The translations under genes and the position numbers were made by a program. The notes beneath the pieces were generated by a model, which searched no databases, had not been told where the DNA came from, and saw only the letters and a list, made by a program, of their open reading frames with translations. Below, in pieces: positions 36,670 to 48,594 of a DNA stretch of 64,000 bases; the stretch's first letter is position 1; the number at the start of each line of letters is the position of its first letter. The stretch is from positions 39,117,135 to 39,181,134 of the forward strand of contig CM034300.1 of NCBI GenBank assembly GCA_019925795.1. The letters run 5' to 3'. This DNA comes from Dendrobium chrysotoxum. Lineage: Eukaryota; Streptophyta; Magnoliopsida; Asparagales; Orchidaceae.

Positions 36670-37530
36670 TTGCAAAATCGTACTGTACTATTTTCAATCA
36701 TACTATACGATCAGCTATTTAAACCCAAGGTTAACGGCTAATTCTGGAGGATTAGGTTTATAAACTAATCGTACTGTATGATGCATATCGTACTGTATGA
36801 TTTGTTTCAACATGAAAACCCTAGCCGCCAGATCTGTTTTGGTAAGATTTAAATTTTGATTTTTTGAACTAATCGTACTATACGATTACGATCATACTGT
36901 ATGGATCTAGAGGATGAAAAACACACCTCATTTCGAACTCCCATTGGCATATATTGCTACAAGGTATTGTCGTTCGGCTTGAAAAATACTGGAGCTACTT
37001 ACCAAAGGGCAATGACTCAAATTTTCGATGACCTAATTCATAAACATGTTGAATGTTATGTTGATGATTTGGTTGTAAAAAGTAAAGTTCAACATGAGCA
37101 TGTAAATGATCCCCCGTGATCGAGCAATCAAATCTTGGTTTCTTAATTAATTATATTTGTACTGTACGATATTGGATCGTACTGTACAAACAATAGAGAC
37201 GATGTCAATCGTCTCATTGATCATACCAAATGAAACTAAGGTGTTTTGTTCTATTCATCCTGGATGATATTGGTATCATACTGTACGATGACCTGAATTA
37301 AACTATTCATATTGTATGAAGGGTGCAGTGCAGGAAGATGGACAAAGACAAATTTGTTCGTCCCGTAAGAACATTTGAGAATAAGTTGATCGCACTGTAT
37401 GATCTATGGATCATACTGTACGATGTTTGTAAAATTTTTGAATTGTTCATTTGCATTCGTACTAGATGGAACTATTTTGGAACTGATCGTACTGTACGAT
37501 ACTGGATCGTACTGTACGAATAGATTCGTC
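36670..37530. repeat. ATCGTACTGTACGAT palindrome field in the C 5' LTR
   Basis: At least ten near copies of the palindrome ATCGTACTGTACGAT, many as pairs (e.g. near 36757/36780, 37157/37174, 37385/37408, 37483/37503), at the position where the A/B palindromes lie. The central CC/GG of A/B is replaced by AC/GT. The 3' LTR has the same field at 44650-45310. Confidence 0.85.
36904..37108 (+). pseudogene. Ty3/gypsy reverse transcriptase fragment inside the C 5' LTR
   Basis: An open frame with textbook Ty3/gypsy RT wording: FRTPIGIYCYKV, SFGLKNTGATYQRAM, IFDDLIHK and the active site YVDDLVVKS (YVDD at 37057-37068). It is foreign to a copia LTR. The 3' LTR of the same element has no such insert; there about 22 ordinary bases (near 44854-44880) lie between the same flanks. 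The element's LTRs are identical at insertion, so this fragment arrived afterwards, perhaps as filler during break repair, or by conversion. It is far too short to be active. Confidence 0.9.
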
Positions 37531-37780
37531 AAATTAAATTTCAGGGCAATTTTTGAGCCCTACTATTTAAGATCTCTTATCTTCCATCATAGAAATATTT
37601 TGCCACCTTCATTGCTAGAGAAAGCCTTGAGAGAGAGAGTGAGAGAGGATCTTGTGAGGGGGAGTTTGTGAGGTGTTCACAAAGGTTACTCCAAGTAAGG
37701 ATCTGAGTCGTCTTTTCCAGCCGTTATCTCTTGTCTTATTAGTTTCTCTGGGTAGGATCGTCTGCAAGTAGGTCCAGGTT

Positions 37781-37897
37781 CTCTGCCTGCTTCAGGAGGA
37801 AGCAAAAGGAGTCCAGGTTCTCTACTTACTTCAGGAGGAAGCAAAAGGAGTATAGGTTCTTTGCCTGCTTTAGGAAGAAGCGAAAGGAGTCCAGGTT
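37781..37897 (+). repeat. 39-bp minisatellite in the C 5' LTR
   Basis: Three exact-length 39-base units downstream of the TATA-like box, homologous to those in B; the 3' LTR copy is at 45573-45689. Confidence 0.85.
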
Positions 37898-38293
37898 CTC
37901 TGCCTCACCGGATTGGTGGAAAGGAGTTTTTATACAGGCTTCTCCACTTACTGTGGGAGAAGAAGGATAGTCACTTAGTGTTAGTGCACTACGCGAAGGG
38001 GAGGCTCCAGAGAGTGCACGTAGGTCAAGTTGACCGAACCACTATAAAATATGGTGTGTTCTTTCTGACTATTTTCTGCACTTTTTTTTATGATGATTAT
38101 GTGATTGCGATTATTATTTCGTTATCGTGAACATCTGCACATAATCGCAAAATTGTAAATTATTTTTAAAATATTCAAAAATATTTTTCTAAATCATTTT
38201 TGCTCACAAATTTTTAAAATTACCAATTCACCCCCATCTTTGTTAGCCTCTGGCTAGTTCATAAGGGCTTAACATCCCTAGCAAACTTTCAAG

Positions 38294-38305
38294 TGGTATC
38301 AGAGC
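38294..38305 (+). other. Primer binding site of element C
   Basis: TGGTATCAGAGC two bases after the LTR end; complementary to initiator Met tRNA. Confidence 0.95.
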
Positions 38306-38350
38306 AGGATTCATAAAATCTAGGTTTGAAAAACTTTCTAAATTTGATCC

Positions 38351-40138
38351 ATGGCTAACTTTGGTAATAGAAATACTACAGAAGGTTATTCCATTACTCG
38401 TCCACCTTTGTTTGATAACACACCTTCTGATTTTTTGAAAACTCGCATGTCCACCTTTTTACAATCTATTGATTATCTCATGTGGATGCTTGTTAAAGAT
38501 GGTTATGAAGCACCTCATAGACTTCTTAATGGCATTAAAACTGAACTCTCTTTTTTCGAATGGACTTTTGATGATCGTGATTTAGCACAACTAAATGCAA
38601 AATATTTAAACTATTTTTTATGTGCTTTAAAATCTGAGGATTACATTCGTGTTTTCACTTGTACTACTAGCAAAGAAATTTAGGATAGATTATGCATTAC
38701 ATATGATGGTACATCTGAAGTTAAATAGTCTAGGTTGAACATCTTACTTCATGACTATGAAATCTTTCGCAAACCTAGTGAGTCAATATCTGAAATGTAT
38801 ACTAGGTTCACTCAGATTATCACCTCCCTACATGCCTTAGGAAGAGAGCTTATTAATTATGAGAAAGTTAATAAGATTTTGAGATGTTTGCCTTCTTTCT
38901 ATGATGCTAAGATAACTGTGATAACTGAATCTAATGATTTGAATGCTTATTCTATTGATAACTTACTTAGATTACTCATTACTTAAGAGCAAGGGGTGAA
39001 CCAAATACAGCTTGATGTAGGTGAGAAAAAGAAAGAGAAAACTGTGGCGCTTAAGGCCAACGATACTGATACTGATACTTTCGGGTCTGATAGCGATGAT
39101 GTTTCCTTAATCACTAGGCAATTCAAAATCTTTCTAAGGAAGAAACACAAGAACTTTCAGAAGTGGAACAAAGGTAAGAGTAACAAAAATTTTAAAGGTT
39201 CTTTTGATACAGTTTGTTTTAAATACATAAAGCCTGGACATATAAAGGCTGAATATCCTACACTTAAGGCTCACCCAAGCAAGGAGAAGGGTGAGCAGAA
39301 ACCCAAGTTCAGGAAGGACAAGAAGAAGATCCAAAAGGCTTTCTGGGCGGACTCTGCATCTGACTCCTCTGAGACTAAAGTTGAGGAGGAGACTATAAAC
39401 TTGTGTTTGATGGCGGACGAACATTGTGGTTAGTTTGATCAAGAAGAGGTATGTGAACTAACCTACGATCAATTACTTGATGTTTCTGAGAAAATTCATT
39501 CATCATATAGGAAACTTAAGAAAATGCATGCTAGCCTGAAATTGGAGTTCTTAAACATGGAAAAAGAGCATGAAGTTGTGATTAAGAATCATTCTACACT
39601 TGATAGCAATTACATGTCATTACTTGATGAATTTGATGAGTTAAACAAAAAGTATTCTGATTTGATTATTGAGAATGATTCATTGAAAGCATCGCATGCT
39701 AATTTAGAAAGAGCATTTAAAGAACTAGACACCATGGCATGTAACTTAACTAGTAGTGAGCATTATTTGAAATTTGAAATTGCAAGTCTCAAAAATGAAA
39801 ATAAATTTCTAAGTGTGAAAATTAGTACTTTTGAGAAAAATGAAACACCTTCTACTTTTGCACAATTTGATGCACCTCTACCATTTGAAAAATCTAATTC
39901 AAAATCATCAAAGCATATTTCATTCAAACCTAGGAAGAGGCACTATTATGCACGTAGATTAGTTAACCCTTTTCCTGGAAGTAGATATTTTTCTTGTGGC
40001 ATGCTAGGATATATCTCTCACACCTGTACTGTTCACCGTAGTACACATTGGGTGTGGAGACCCAAATTACATGTTTCACAGCACAACACACATGCATTAT
40101 ATTCTTCTTTTCATAAGAAGGAACCCAAACCTGTTTAG
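38351..40138 (+). pseudogene. gag: Element C gag, decayed
   Basis: ATG at 38351 (MANFGNRNTTEGY). UBN2-type Gag core to ~residue 215, with stops at 38681-38683, ~38726 and 38984-38986. The stretch 38996-39433 is open and includes a knuckle degraded to CFKYIKPGHIKAEY (two Cys changed to Tyr). The coiled-coil segment 39524-39860 (MSLLDEFDELNKKYSDLI) and second knuckle FSCGMLGYISHTC lie in a 204-codon open frame ending at 40138. It is the best-preserved gag C-terminal half in the window and shows the ancestral layout: Gag core, knuckle, coiled coil, second Cys-rich motif, protease. Confidence 0.88.
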
Positions 40139-40170
40139 GTTCCTAAATCTGACATTTGATAATTTTATAG

Positions 40171-41260
40171 GTGTGCTCTCACACAAGACCTCGTGAGAGC
40201 ATGTGGTACCTGGACAGTGGATGTTCAAGACATATGACTGGAGATGCAAATCAATTCATTATGCTGGAGGCCAGGGCTGGAGGCAAGGTCACTCTTAGAG
40301 ATAACACCACCAGGAAAGTGGTAGGTGCAGGTATAACAAAAAACTCTAAAAACCTTTTGATTGAAAATGTTTTACTTGTAGATGGATTGAAGCACAACTT
40401 GCTCAGCATCAGTCAGCTCTGTGACCAAGGTTCAGCATCAAGTTCCTGGTAAATACTTGCATCATAAGCTTAAATAATAACACTATTTTGTAGAGTAAGA
40501 GGATCAATAATGTCTACATGGTTGACTTAAATAATATTGAATGTACTGCTTTATTTTGCTTTAAAACTGCTGCTGAAGAGTCTTGGTTATGGCACAGGAG
40601 ATTATGTCATGCTAGTATAAAAACCCTTAGAAGAGACACCCAAACATACTTAGTTAGAAGTGTCCCCAAGCTTAAGTTCACTAAGGACCACATGTGTGAT
40701 GCCTATCAGTTAGGGAAGCAAGTCCAATCCTTTTTGTACTCAATTAAGGACATCAGCACCTCTAGACCTTTAGAAGTCCTTCACATTGATCTCTTTGGAC
40801 CTATTAGCACTACCAGCTTAGGGGGACAAGTCTGAATTTGTGATTGTTGATGATTACTCGAGGTTCACTTAGATTAGATTTTTGTCACATAAATCTGAGT
40901 CATTTGATGAATTTAAATCTTTCTCCACTTGAATTTAGAAGAATTAGGCTATGAGATTGTGACCATCCATAGTGATCATGGTGGGGAGTTTAAAAATGAG
41001 AAATTTGGAACCTTTTGAAGGATCAAGGGATTAGTCATAACTTTTTCAGCTCCTAGGACCCCTCAGCAGAATGAGGTAGCTGAAAGAAAGAATAAAACCT
41101 TGGTGGAAGCCGATAGAGCCATGCTTTATGAGTATTCACTTCAAAAATACATTTGGGCAGAAGCGGTGAACACATCCTGCTATGTATTGAATATGGTGAA
41201 TGTTAGATCCAATCTGAATAAGACACCCTATGAGATCATTAATGGTAGAACTCAAAACTG
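40171..41260 (+). pseudogene. pol: Element C protease and integrase, decayed
   Basis: Protease MWYLDSGCSRHMTGDANQ keeps the catalytic DSG. After a frameshift near 40440, the zinc region reads LWHRRLCHASIKTL with C..Y in place of the second Cys (CDAYQLGK). The core starts IDLFGPISTT (40782-40811) but frame is lost at 40833 where a few bases are missing. The second catalytic Asp remains in SDHGGEF and the Glu in AERKNKT is still encoded near 41083. The C-terminal part stops at GRT, where ~300 bp present in A and B are deleted. Confidence 0.87.
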
Positions 41261-42881
41261 ATCTTAGGAGACCCTTCTGAAGGTCTTAGAACTAGGCATG
41301 GACTTAGGAAGGAAGTAAACTATTCTGCCTTTATCTCAATGACTGAACCGACTAACATCAATCAAGCCCCTTCTAATGAATTTTGGTTCTTAGCTATGCA
41401 AGAGGAATTTAATCAATTTGTAAGGAATATTGTTTGAGAATTAGTAGAAAGTCCTAAGAATCAAAGTGTAGTAGGAACTAAATGGGTCTTTAAGAATTAG
41501 ATGAATGATTCTAGTGTGGTGGTTAGGAATAAGGTAAGATTGGTGGCTAAGAGGTACAACCAAATAAAAGGGATTGATTTTGAGGAGACCTTTGCCCCTG
41601 TAGCTAGATTGAAAGCCATTAGAGTGCTACTAGCCTTTGCCTATTATAAGGGATTTAAGCTTTTTCAAATGAATGTCAAGAGTGCCTTTTTGAATGGGGT
41701 AATAAAGGAAGGTGTCTTTGTAGAGCAACCCCCAGGTTTTGAGAGTTCTCAATATCCAAATCATGTTTATAAATTAAAAAAGGCCTTGTATGGATTGAAA
41801 TATGCACCCAGAGCTTGGTATGAGAGGCTTAGTAGATTCCTATTAGAAAGAGAGTTTGCTAAGGGGAGCGTAGACACCACCCTTTTTCTGAGGAAAATAG
41901 GAGATGATTTACTCATTGTCCAGATTTATATTGATGATATATTTTTTTGGATCTTTTGATTAAAACTTATGTGATGACTTTTCTAAATTGATGAGTAAGG
42001 AGTTTGAGATGAGTATGATGGTAGAATTATCCTATTTTTTGGGATTTAGCATAAGGCAAATGGATGGATGATGGAACTTTTATTAATCAATCAAAGTATA
42101 TTAAGGATATCTTGAAGAAATATGAATTGGATAAAGCCAAGCCAATAAACACTCTCATGAGTTCTAGTGTCCAGTTAGACAAGGATTCAAATGAAAAATC
42201 TGTTCATCAGAAAAAATTTAGAGGAATAATTGGATCACTGCTTTACCTGACTACTAGCCGACCTGATATTATGTTTAGTGTTTATCTTTGTGCTAGATTT
42301 CAAGTTGATCCTAAGGAATCCCACCTGAATGTCGTTAAAAGAATCCTTAAATATCTCTTAGGGACCCCAAACCTAGGAATCTGGTATCCTAGGCACAACA
42401 CTTCTTTTGAGATTATTGGATATTCTGACTCTGATTTTGTAGGATGTAGGGTGGATAGAAAGAGCACTTTAGGAACTTGCCAATTCATAGGACAGTCTTT
42501 AGTCTCCGGGTCCAGTAGAAAATAGAACTCAGTTGCACTTTCTACTGCTGAAGCTGAGTACATTGCCTTAGGAAGTTGTGTGACCCAAGTCCTTTAGTTG
42601 AAGCAACAAGTTTTATATTTAGGATTACCTGTTGGTATAATTTCAATTCTATGAGATAACACTAGTGCCATCTGCATCTCTAAGAATCCTATTCAACATT
42701 AAAGAACCAAACACATTGATATATAGCATCACTTCATTAGAGACCATGTTACAAAAGGGGACATTGAGCCAACCATATAACAGCTGAAAACCAACTAGCT
42801 GACATCTTTACTAAACCACAGGCCATTGACTCATTCAACATTTTGAGGACCAGATTGGGTGTGATTGACATAAATGTATGA
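41261..42881 (+). pseudogene. pol: Element C reverse transcriptase and RNase H, decayed
   Basis: RT: LGDPSEGLRTRHGLRKEV, FLAMQEEF, then a 152-codon open part (41501-41959) with FEETFAPVARLKAIRVLLAF, KKALYGLKYAPRAWYERL and the active site YIDD at 41927-41938. A frameshift follows. Open again at 42064-42525: GTFINQSKYIKDILKKYEL, SLLYLTTSRPDI, GYSDSDFVGCRVDRKST. RNase H continues STAEAEYIALGSC with several stops and ends at TGA 42879-42881. It is the longest readable pol in the window, but inactive. Confidence 0.9.
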
Positions 42882-44367
42882 ATTTGATTACTGATGATTT
42901 CTGAATTTTTTATTTTTCACTTTATTTCTATTAGTCTTTTTATTTGATTTGATTATCTGTTTCCTGTTATTTTTATTCTCTGCTGATTTTTTTTATTGTT
43001 GATTTGAGTATTTATTTTGATGGGATTTCCTACTTGTTCTTGATTAACTACTTTTCTTCTAAATCAAATCACTGCTCACTACTGCTGATAAACTGGATTT
43101 CTCACTGAGAGTTTTGCCTTGTTTTTATTTAGAAGCTTATAAGTAGTGATTGACTCCTTTGAATCTCTTAAAGGGAATGAACGTCGATGATTGTTTCTCT
43201 TCTTCTAACTCTTTTAATGGTGTATTATTCAAAATTAAAAAGTTGATTTTTGAAATAGAGATCTATTTTATTTTCCAATAGTAATCTACCTCATATGAAT
43301 AGTATTTTTAAAGCTTTGGATCATTATTATATTTTTCTTAATCAGGTGATTGCACTTATCATATGATGTATGGCTTTTATTCTGTGAATTACTCCTCCTT
43401 ATTGTAGAGAGTAAGTTTTGTCTTCTCCTATGTCTGGAAGGTAATTTCACAACAGAGATTCTTTAACGATTATGAAAAGAAGTAAGCTTATAAAAGATGC
43501 TTAACGAGCACCAAAAACGGCACAAAATAAGCTCAAAGATGAAAAGATGCGCAATGTCGCCAAATTAAAAAGATACAAAAAGCTATCAAAAATCAAAAGA
43601 TGCGCAGTGCCAAACAAATTGAAAAAGAGGCACAAAATGAGCCCACAAAGAAATAAGCTTTCTTCCCTTTCAGATCTTTAAAGGTCTTACAAAAATCCAT
43701 GTGCCACTTAATATTTTCAAAAGCTTGAGATAAAAAATCATTATTCTGATTCCTTACTTTGTAACACTATTTTATTAGATATTTTTCTGGAACGTGGCCT
43801 AAAGGATCTCTTTTCGAATCTAATTTCTTTTCTTCTAAGTTAGACTTTTGTTTGAAAGGATTTTGAACCCGTAAGGTGTCTGAGGTAGGAGTTACGAAAG
43901 TTGATTTTCTAACTTTTGCTGGATTTTAGCATTATCGATTCTCTTCTTATTGGCTTTTGAATTGAAAATTAAGGAAAATTTTGATGTACTAGAGCGGATC
44001 GATTCAAAATTTTTTTTTTGTTTCAACGTTTTCTTTGTATTTGATTTGATTTTGCTTTTTCCTTTTGTGTTTTGGAGATCCCTGATCATTCCTCTCCATT
44101 CTTTACTATTTTTTCTTCTTCCTTTTTCATTGTTGGTCAGATCGTCCTGGGCGATTCCCATTTTTACTAGTCTATTTGCTTTTGTTGATATCTTGTGTTA
44201 TTTTTGTATTGTTTTTCTTCTTTTGTGTTTAGGTTGTATTTTCCCCTTTTTGAGATGTCAAAAGGGGGAGTAGTTTATGTTGTGAGTTATTTTAGTGTTT
44301 TGAATCATAAATATTCACCATATTTATCTACTAAATTTGGAATTACTAATAAAAGTTTGTTATCATC
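42882..44367 (+). repeat. Element C 3' spacer with hairpin units
   Basis: Homologous to the A and B spacers. Hairpin-type units (AAAAGATGCGCAATGTCGCC and relatives) lie at 43490-43640. Near 44150-44168 the sequence jumps from the A-equivalent of about 3470 to that of about 1850, so the palindrome cluster and nearly all of the accessory ORF are missing; only its last codons (TTTTTACTAG) remain. Confidence 0.75.
44243..44267 (+). other. Internal polypurine tract with hairpin, element C
   Basis: CCCCTTTT-TGAGATGTC-AAAAGGGG, identical in plan to B, about 100 bases before the true tract. Confidence 0.65.
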
Positions 44368-44381
44368 AAAGAGGGGAAGAT
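44368..44381 (+). other. Polypurine tract of element C
   Basis: AAAGAGGGGAAGAT directly before the 3' LTR start TATTATGAAT. Confidence 0.85.
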
Positions 44382-46087
44382 TATTATGAATCTGGATTCA
44401 AGGACTATGATTTTGATGATAACAAACCTTTTTATTTCTGGTTGATTATCTAACCTTTCAGATTCACAGGACCAATTGTAAAGCCAGCTCAAGATCGAGT
44501 CAGTCTATTTGTGTTTGAGGTTCAATGTACTTTTTCATTTTTCTTGAGTCAAGTGTAATATAACAGATCTCCAAGCTAAGTAACCTTACACATACACACA
44601 GGGGGAGAGCTAAAATTTTTTTACTTAAATTAATTTTTTTTACAAAATCGTTATATGATCGACCATTTAAACCCAGGGTTAACGGCTAATTATGAAGGAT
44701 TAGGTTTATAAACTAATCATACTGTATGATCTATATCATATTGTACGATTTATTTCAACATGAAAACCCTATCCGACAGGACTGTTTTGGTAAGATTTGA
44801 ATTTTGATTTTTTGTACTAATCATACTGTATGGTTATGATCATCTGTATGAACACTTTAAATCCTGCCAAAATTATCCCCCATGATCGAGCAATCAAATA
44901 TTAGTTTCTTAATTAATTGCATTCATACTATACGATATTGGATCATACTATACGAACAACAGAGATGATGTCAATCATCCCATTGATCATACCAGACGAA
45001 ACTAAGGTTTTTTTATTCTATTCATCCCGGACAATATTTGTATCGTACTGTACGATGACCTGAATTAAACTATTCGTACTGTACAAAGGGTGTAGTGCGG
45101 GATGATCAATAGAGATGAATTCGTTCATCCCATAGATCATCCCATACGAATAGTTGAGAATAAGTTGATCGTACTGTACGATCTATGGATCATACTGTAT
45201 GATGTTCATAAAATTTGTGAACTATTCATTTGCTTTCATACTGGACGAAACTATTTTTGAATTGATTGTACTGCACGATATTGGATCGTACTGTATGAAC
45301 AAAATCGTCAAATTGAATTTTAGGGTAATTTTTTAGCCCTACTATTTAAGATCTCTTATCTTCCATCGTAAAGATCTTTTCCCACCTTCCTTGCTAGAGA
45401 AAACCTTGGGAGAGAGAGAGCTTGTGAGAGAGATAGAGGATCTTGTGAGGGAGAGTTTGTGAGGTGTTCACAAAGGTTGCTCGAATCAAGGATCTAAGTC
45501 ATCTTCTCCGGTCGTCGTCTCTTGTCTTATTGGTGTCTTTGGGGTAGGATCGGCCGCAAGTAGGTCTAGGTTCTCTGCCTGCTTAAGGAGGAAGCGAAAT
45601 GAGTCCAGGTTCTCTACCTGCTTCAGGAGGAAGTGAAAGGAGTCTAGGTTCTATGCCAGCTTCATGAGGAAGCGAAAGGAGTCCAGGTTCTCTACCTCAC
45701 TGGGTTAGTGGAAAGGAGTTTTTGTACAGGCTTCTTCACCTTACTGTGGGAGAAGAAGTATTGTCACTTAGTGTTAGTGCAATATCAAGAGGGGAGGCTC
45801 CGGGGAGTGGACATAGGTCAAGTTGACCGAACCACTATAAAATATGGTGTATTCTTTCTGATTACTTTTCGCACTTATTTTTCTGTTGATGATTGTGTGA
45901 TTGTGATTATTATTTCATTATCATGAACATCTACACATCATCGCGAAACTGTATATTATTTTTAAAACATTCAAAAAAAAATTTCTAAATCATTATTGCT
46001 CATGAATTTTTAAAATTACCAATTCACCCCTCCCTCTTGGTTAGCCTTAGGCTAGTTCATAAGGGCTTAACATCCCTAACGAACTTA
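44382..46087 (+). mobile_element. 3' LTR of element C
   Basis: 1706 bp, colinear with the 5' LTR minus the gypsy fragment. TATTTAAG at 45343-45350; 39-bp units at 45573-45689. The last bases GAACTTA replace the usual AAACTTTCA, so the outer end is slightly eroded and the boundary is good to a few bases. Confidence 0.9.
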
Positions 46088-46150
46088 TCCCCCCCTCTTA
46101 GTTAGCCTCGAGCTAGTTCTTTAGGGTTTAACAACCCTTACAAAGTTTCA
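46088..46150 (+). mobile_element. LTR D, part 2
   Basis: The last ~63 bp of an LTR (CCCCTCTTAGTTAGCCTC...CAAAGTTTCA) directly after C. It does not duplicate the C end but continues D from 36408. It ends in CA and is followed by ACCCCATGAA of a satellite unit, against ACGC at the left edge of D: an imperfect 4-base target duplication. Confidence 0.8.
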
Positions 46151-48594
46151 ACCCCATGAAATAATCTTCCAAATTTGATCCTCTGTGATAGGCATATTCC
46201 TATCCTATCATACGATCTCCAAGTTTTAATCCTCTATAATGGGCATATTCCTGCCCCATTATAGGATCTCCTAATTTTGATCCTATATAATGTGAATAGT
46301 CCTACCCCCCATCAAATGATTTCCCAATTTTGATCCTCTATGATGAGTATATTCCTACCATATCATACGATCTCACAATTTTAATCCTCTATGATAGGCA
46401 TATTCGTAGCCCCATCATACGATCTCTTAGTTTTGATCTTTTATTATTGGCATACTCTTACCCCATCATATGATCTCCTAGTGTCGATCCTCTGTAATGG
46501 GCATATTCCAAACCCATCATACGATCTCCCAACTTCAATCCTCTGTGATGGGCATATTCCTACCCCATCAGATGATCTTCTAGTGTTGATTCTCTATGAT
46601 GGGCATATTCCTATCCCATCATACTATCTCCCTATTTTGATCCTTTATGATTGGTATATTACTACCCCATCATACGATCTCCTAATTTTGATCCTTTATG
46701 ATGGGCATATTCCTATCCCATCATATTATCTCTTAGTTTTGATCCTCTATGATGGGCATATTCCTACCCCATCATATGAACTTTCATTTTTATTCCTCTA
46801 TGATGGGCATATTCCTGCCTCATCATATAATCTCCCAGGTCTGATCCTCTATAATTGGTATATTCCCATTCCATCATACGATCACCTAGTTTCGATCATC
46901 TGCCATAGGCATATTCTTACCCCATCATATAATCTTCCAATCTTGATCCATTATGATGGGCACATTCCTACCCCATCAAAAAAAGTCTCAAATTTGATCC
47001 TTTGTGATGGGCATCATCCTACCCCATCATATAATCTCCTAGTTTTAATCCTTTATAATGGGCATATTCCTACCCCATCAGATGATCTCTTAGTGTTGAA
47101 CCTCTATTTGGGTATATTCCTAGCCCATCATATGATCTTCAAGTTTTCATCCTCTATGAGGAGCATATTCCAACCCCATCATATGATCTTCCAGTCTTAA
47201 TCCTCTTTAATGAGCATATTCCTACCCCATCATATAATCTCCTAATTTCTATCCTTTATGATATACATATTCCTACCCCATCATATGATCTCCCAATTTT
47301 TGATCCTCTGTGATGGGCATATTCCCACCCCATCATATGATCCACTAGTTTGGATAATTTGTGAGGGGTATATTCCTACCCCATAATACGATCTTCCAAT
47401 TTTGATCTTCTTTGATGGGCATATTTCTACCCCTTCAAATGATCTCCCAATTTCGATCCTCTAAAATGGGCATATTCCTATCCCATCATATAATCTCCTA
47501 ATTTCGATCCTCTGTAATGGGCATATTTCTACCCAATCAAATGATCTTCTAATTTCAATCCTCTATGATGGGCAAATTCCTCCCCCATCATATGATCTCT
47601 CAATTTTGTTCCTCTATGATGAGCATATTCCTACCCTATCATGCGATCTCCCAATTTTGATCCTCTATGATGGGTATATTCCTACCCCATCATAAGATGT
47701 CCTAGTTTTGATCATCTATGATGGATATATTCCCACCCCATCATTTGATCTTCCAGTCTTGATCCTTTATGATGGGCATATTTCTACCCCATCACATGAT
47801 CTCCCAGTTTTGACCCTCTATGATGTGCGTAATCCTTCCTCATCATATGGTCTCCTTATTTTGATATTCTATGATGGGTATATTCCTGCCCCATCATATA
47901 ATCACCTAGTTTTGATGCTCTATAATGGGCATATTTATCCCCCATCTCATGATCTCCCAGTAATATTCCTCTATGATGTGTATATTCCTACCCCATCATA
48001 CGATCTCCCTATTTTGATCCTTGCAATGGGTATATTCCTACCCCATCAAATGATCTCCCAGTTTCGAGCCTATGTAATCGACATATTCCTACCCCATTAT
48101 ATGATCTTCCAATCTTAATCCTCTATGATGGGCATATTTCTATCCCATTACACTATCTCTCAGTTTTAATTCTCTATGATGGGCATATTCCTACTCTATC
48201 ATATGATCTCATAGTTTTGATCTTTTTTTATGGGCATATTCCAACCCTATCATATGATCTCCTAGTTTTGATCCTCTATAATGGGCATATTCCTACCCTA
48301 TCTCATGATCTCCTAGTAATATTTCTCTGTGATGGGCATATTTTTACCCCCATTATAAGATCTACCTATTTTGATCCTTTGTGATGATCATATTCCTACC
48401 CCATCATCCAATCTCCTAGTTTTAATCCTTTATGATCGGCATATTCCTACCCCATCATATGATCTTCCAGTCTTGATCCTCTATGATGGGCATATTTCTA
48501 CCCCATCACACGATCTCCTAGTTTCGATCCTCTGTGATGGGCATTTTCCTTCCCCATTATATGATCTCCCAGTTTTTATCCTCTATGGTGGGAA
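46151..48594 (+). repeat. 51-bp satellite array, block 2 (~48 units)
   Basis: Same monomer and orientation as block 1. It contains the longest open frame of the window (46391-47200, 269 codons of 17-residue repeats), which starts and stops at chance mutations. The block ends in GGGAA (48590-48594), the target duplication of element H. Confidence 0.95.

Larger units (their letters stand above)
36409..38291 (+). mobile_element. 5' LTR of element C
   Basis: 1883 bp from TATTGTGAAT to AACTTTCA. It is about 180 bp longer than the 3' LTR because of a 205-bp Ty3/gypsy RT fragment at 36904-37108. TATTTAAG is at 37564-37571, GA tract 37629-37647, three 39-bp units at 37781-37897. Confidence 0.92.
36409..46087 (+). 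mobile_element. Copia element C, near-complete, decayed (9.7 kb)
   Basis: Same lineage and order as B: LTR, primer site, gag, protease, integrase, RT, RNase H, spacer, polypurine tract, LTR. It is inserted in LTR D. It carries a ~300-bp deletion between integrase and RT (near 41256) and lacks the accessory ORF. The right junction lacks the final TTTCA and a clear target duplication, so a few bases were lost there. The palindromes in its LTRs are mostly of the ATCGTACTGTACGAT type rather than ATCGTCCTGGACGAT. Confidence 0.9.

Noticed and set aside
46391..47200. A 269-codon open frame as a gene for a repeat protein
   Set aside because: It is the 51-bp satellite read in its open frame; its start and stop are chance mutations, the same frame opens and closes in all blocks, and antisense frames occur too.
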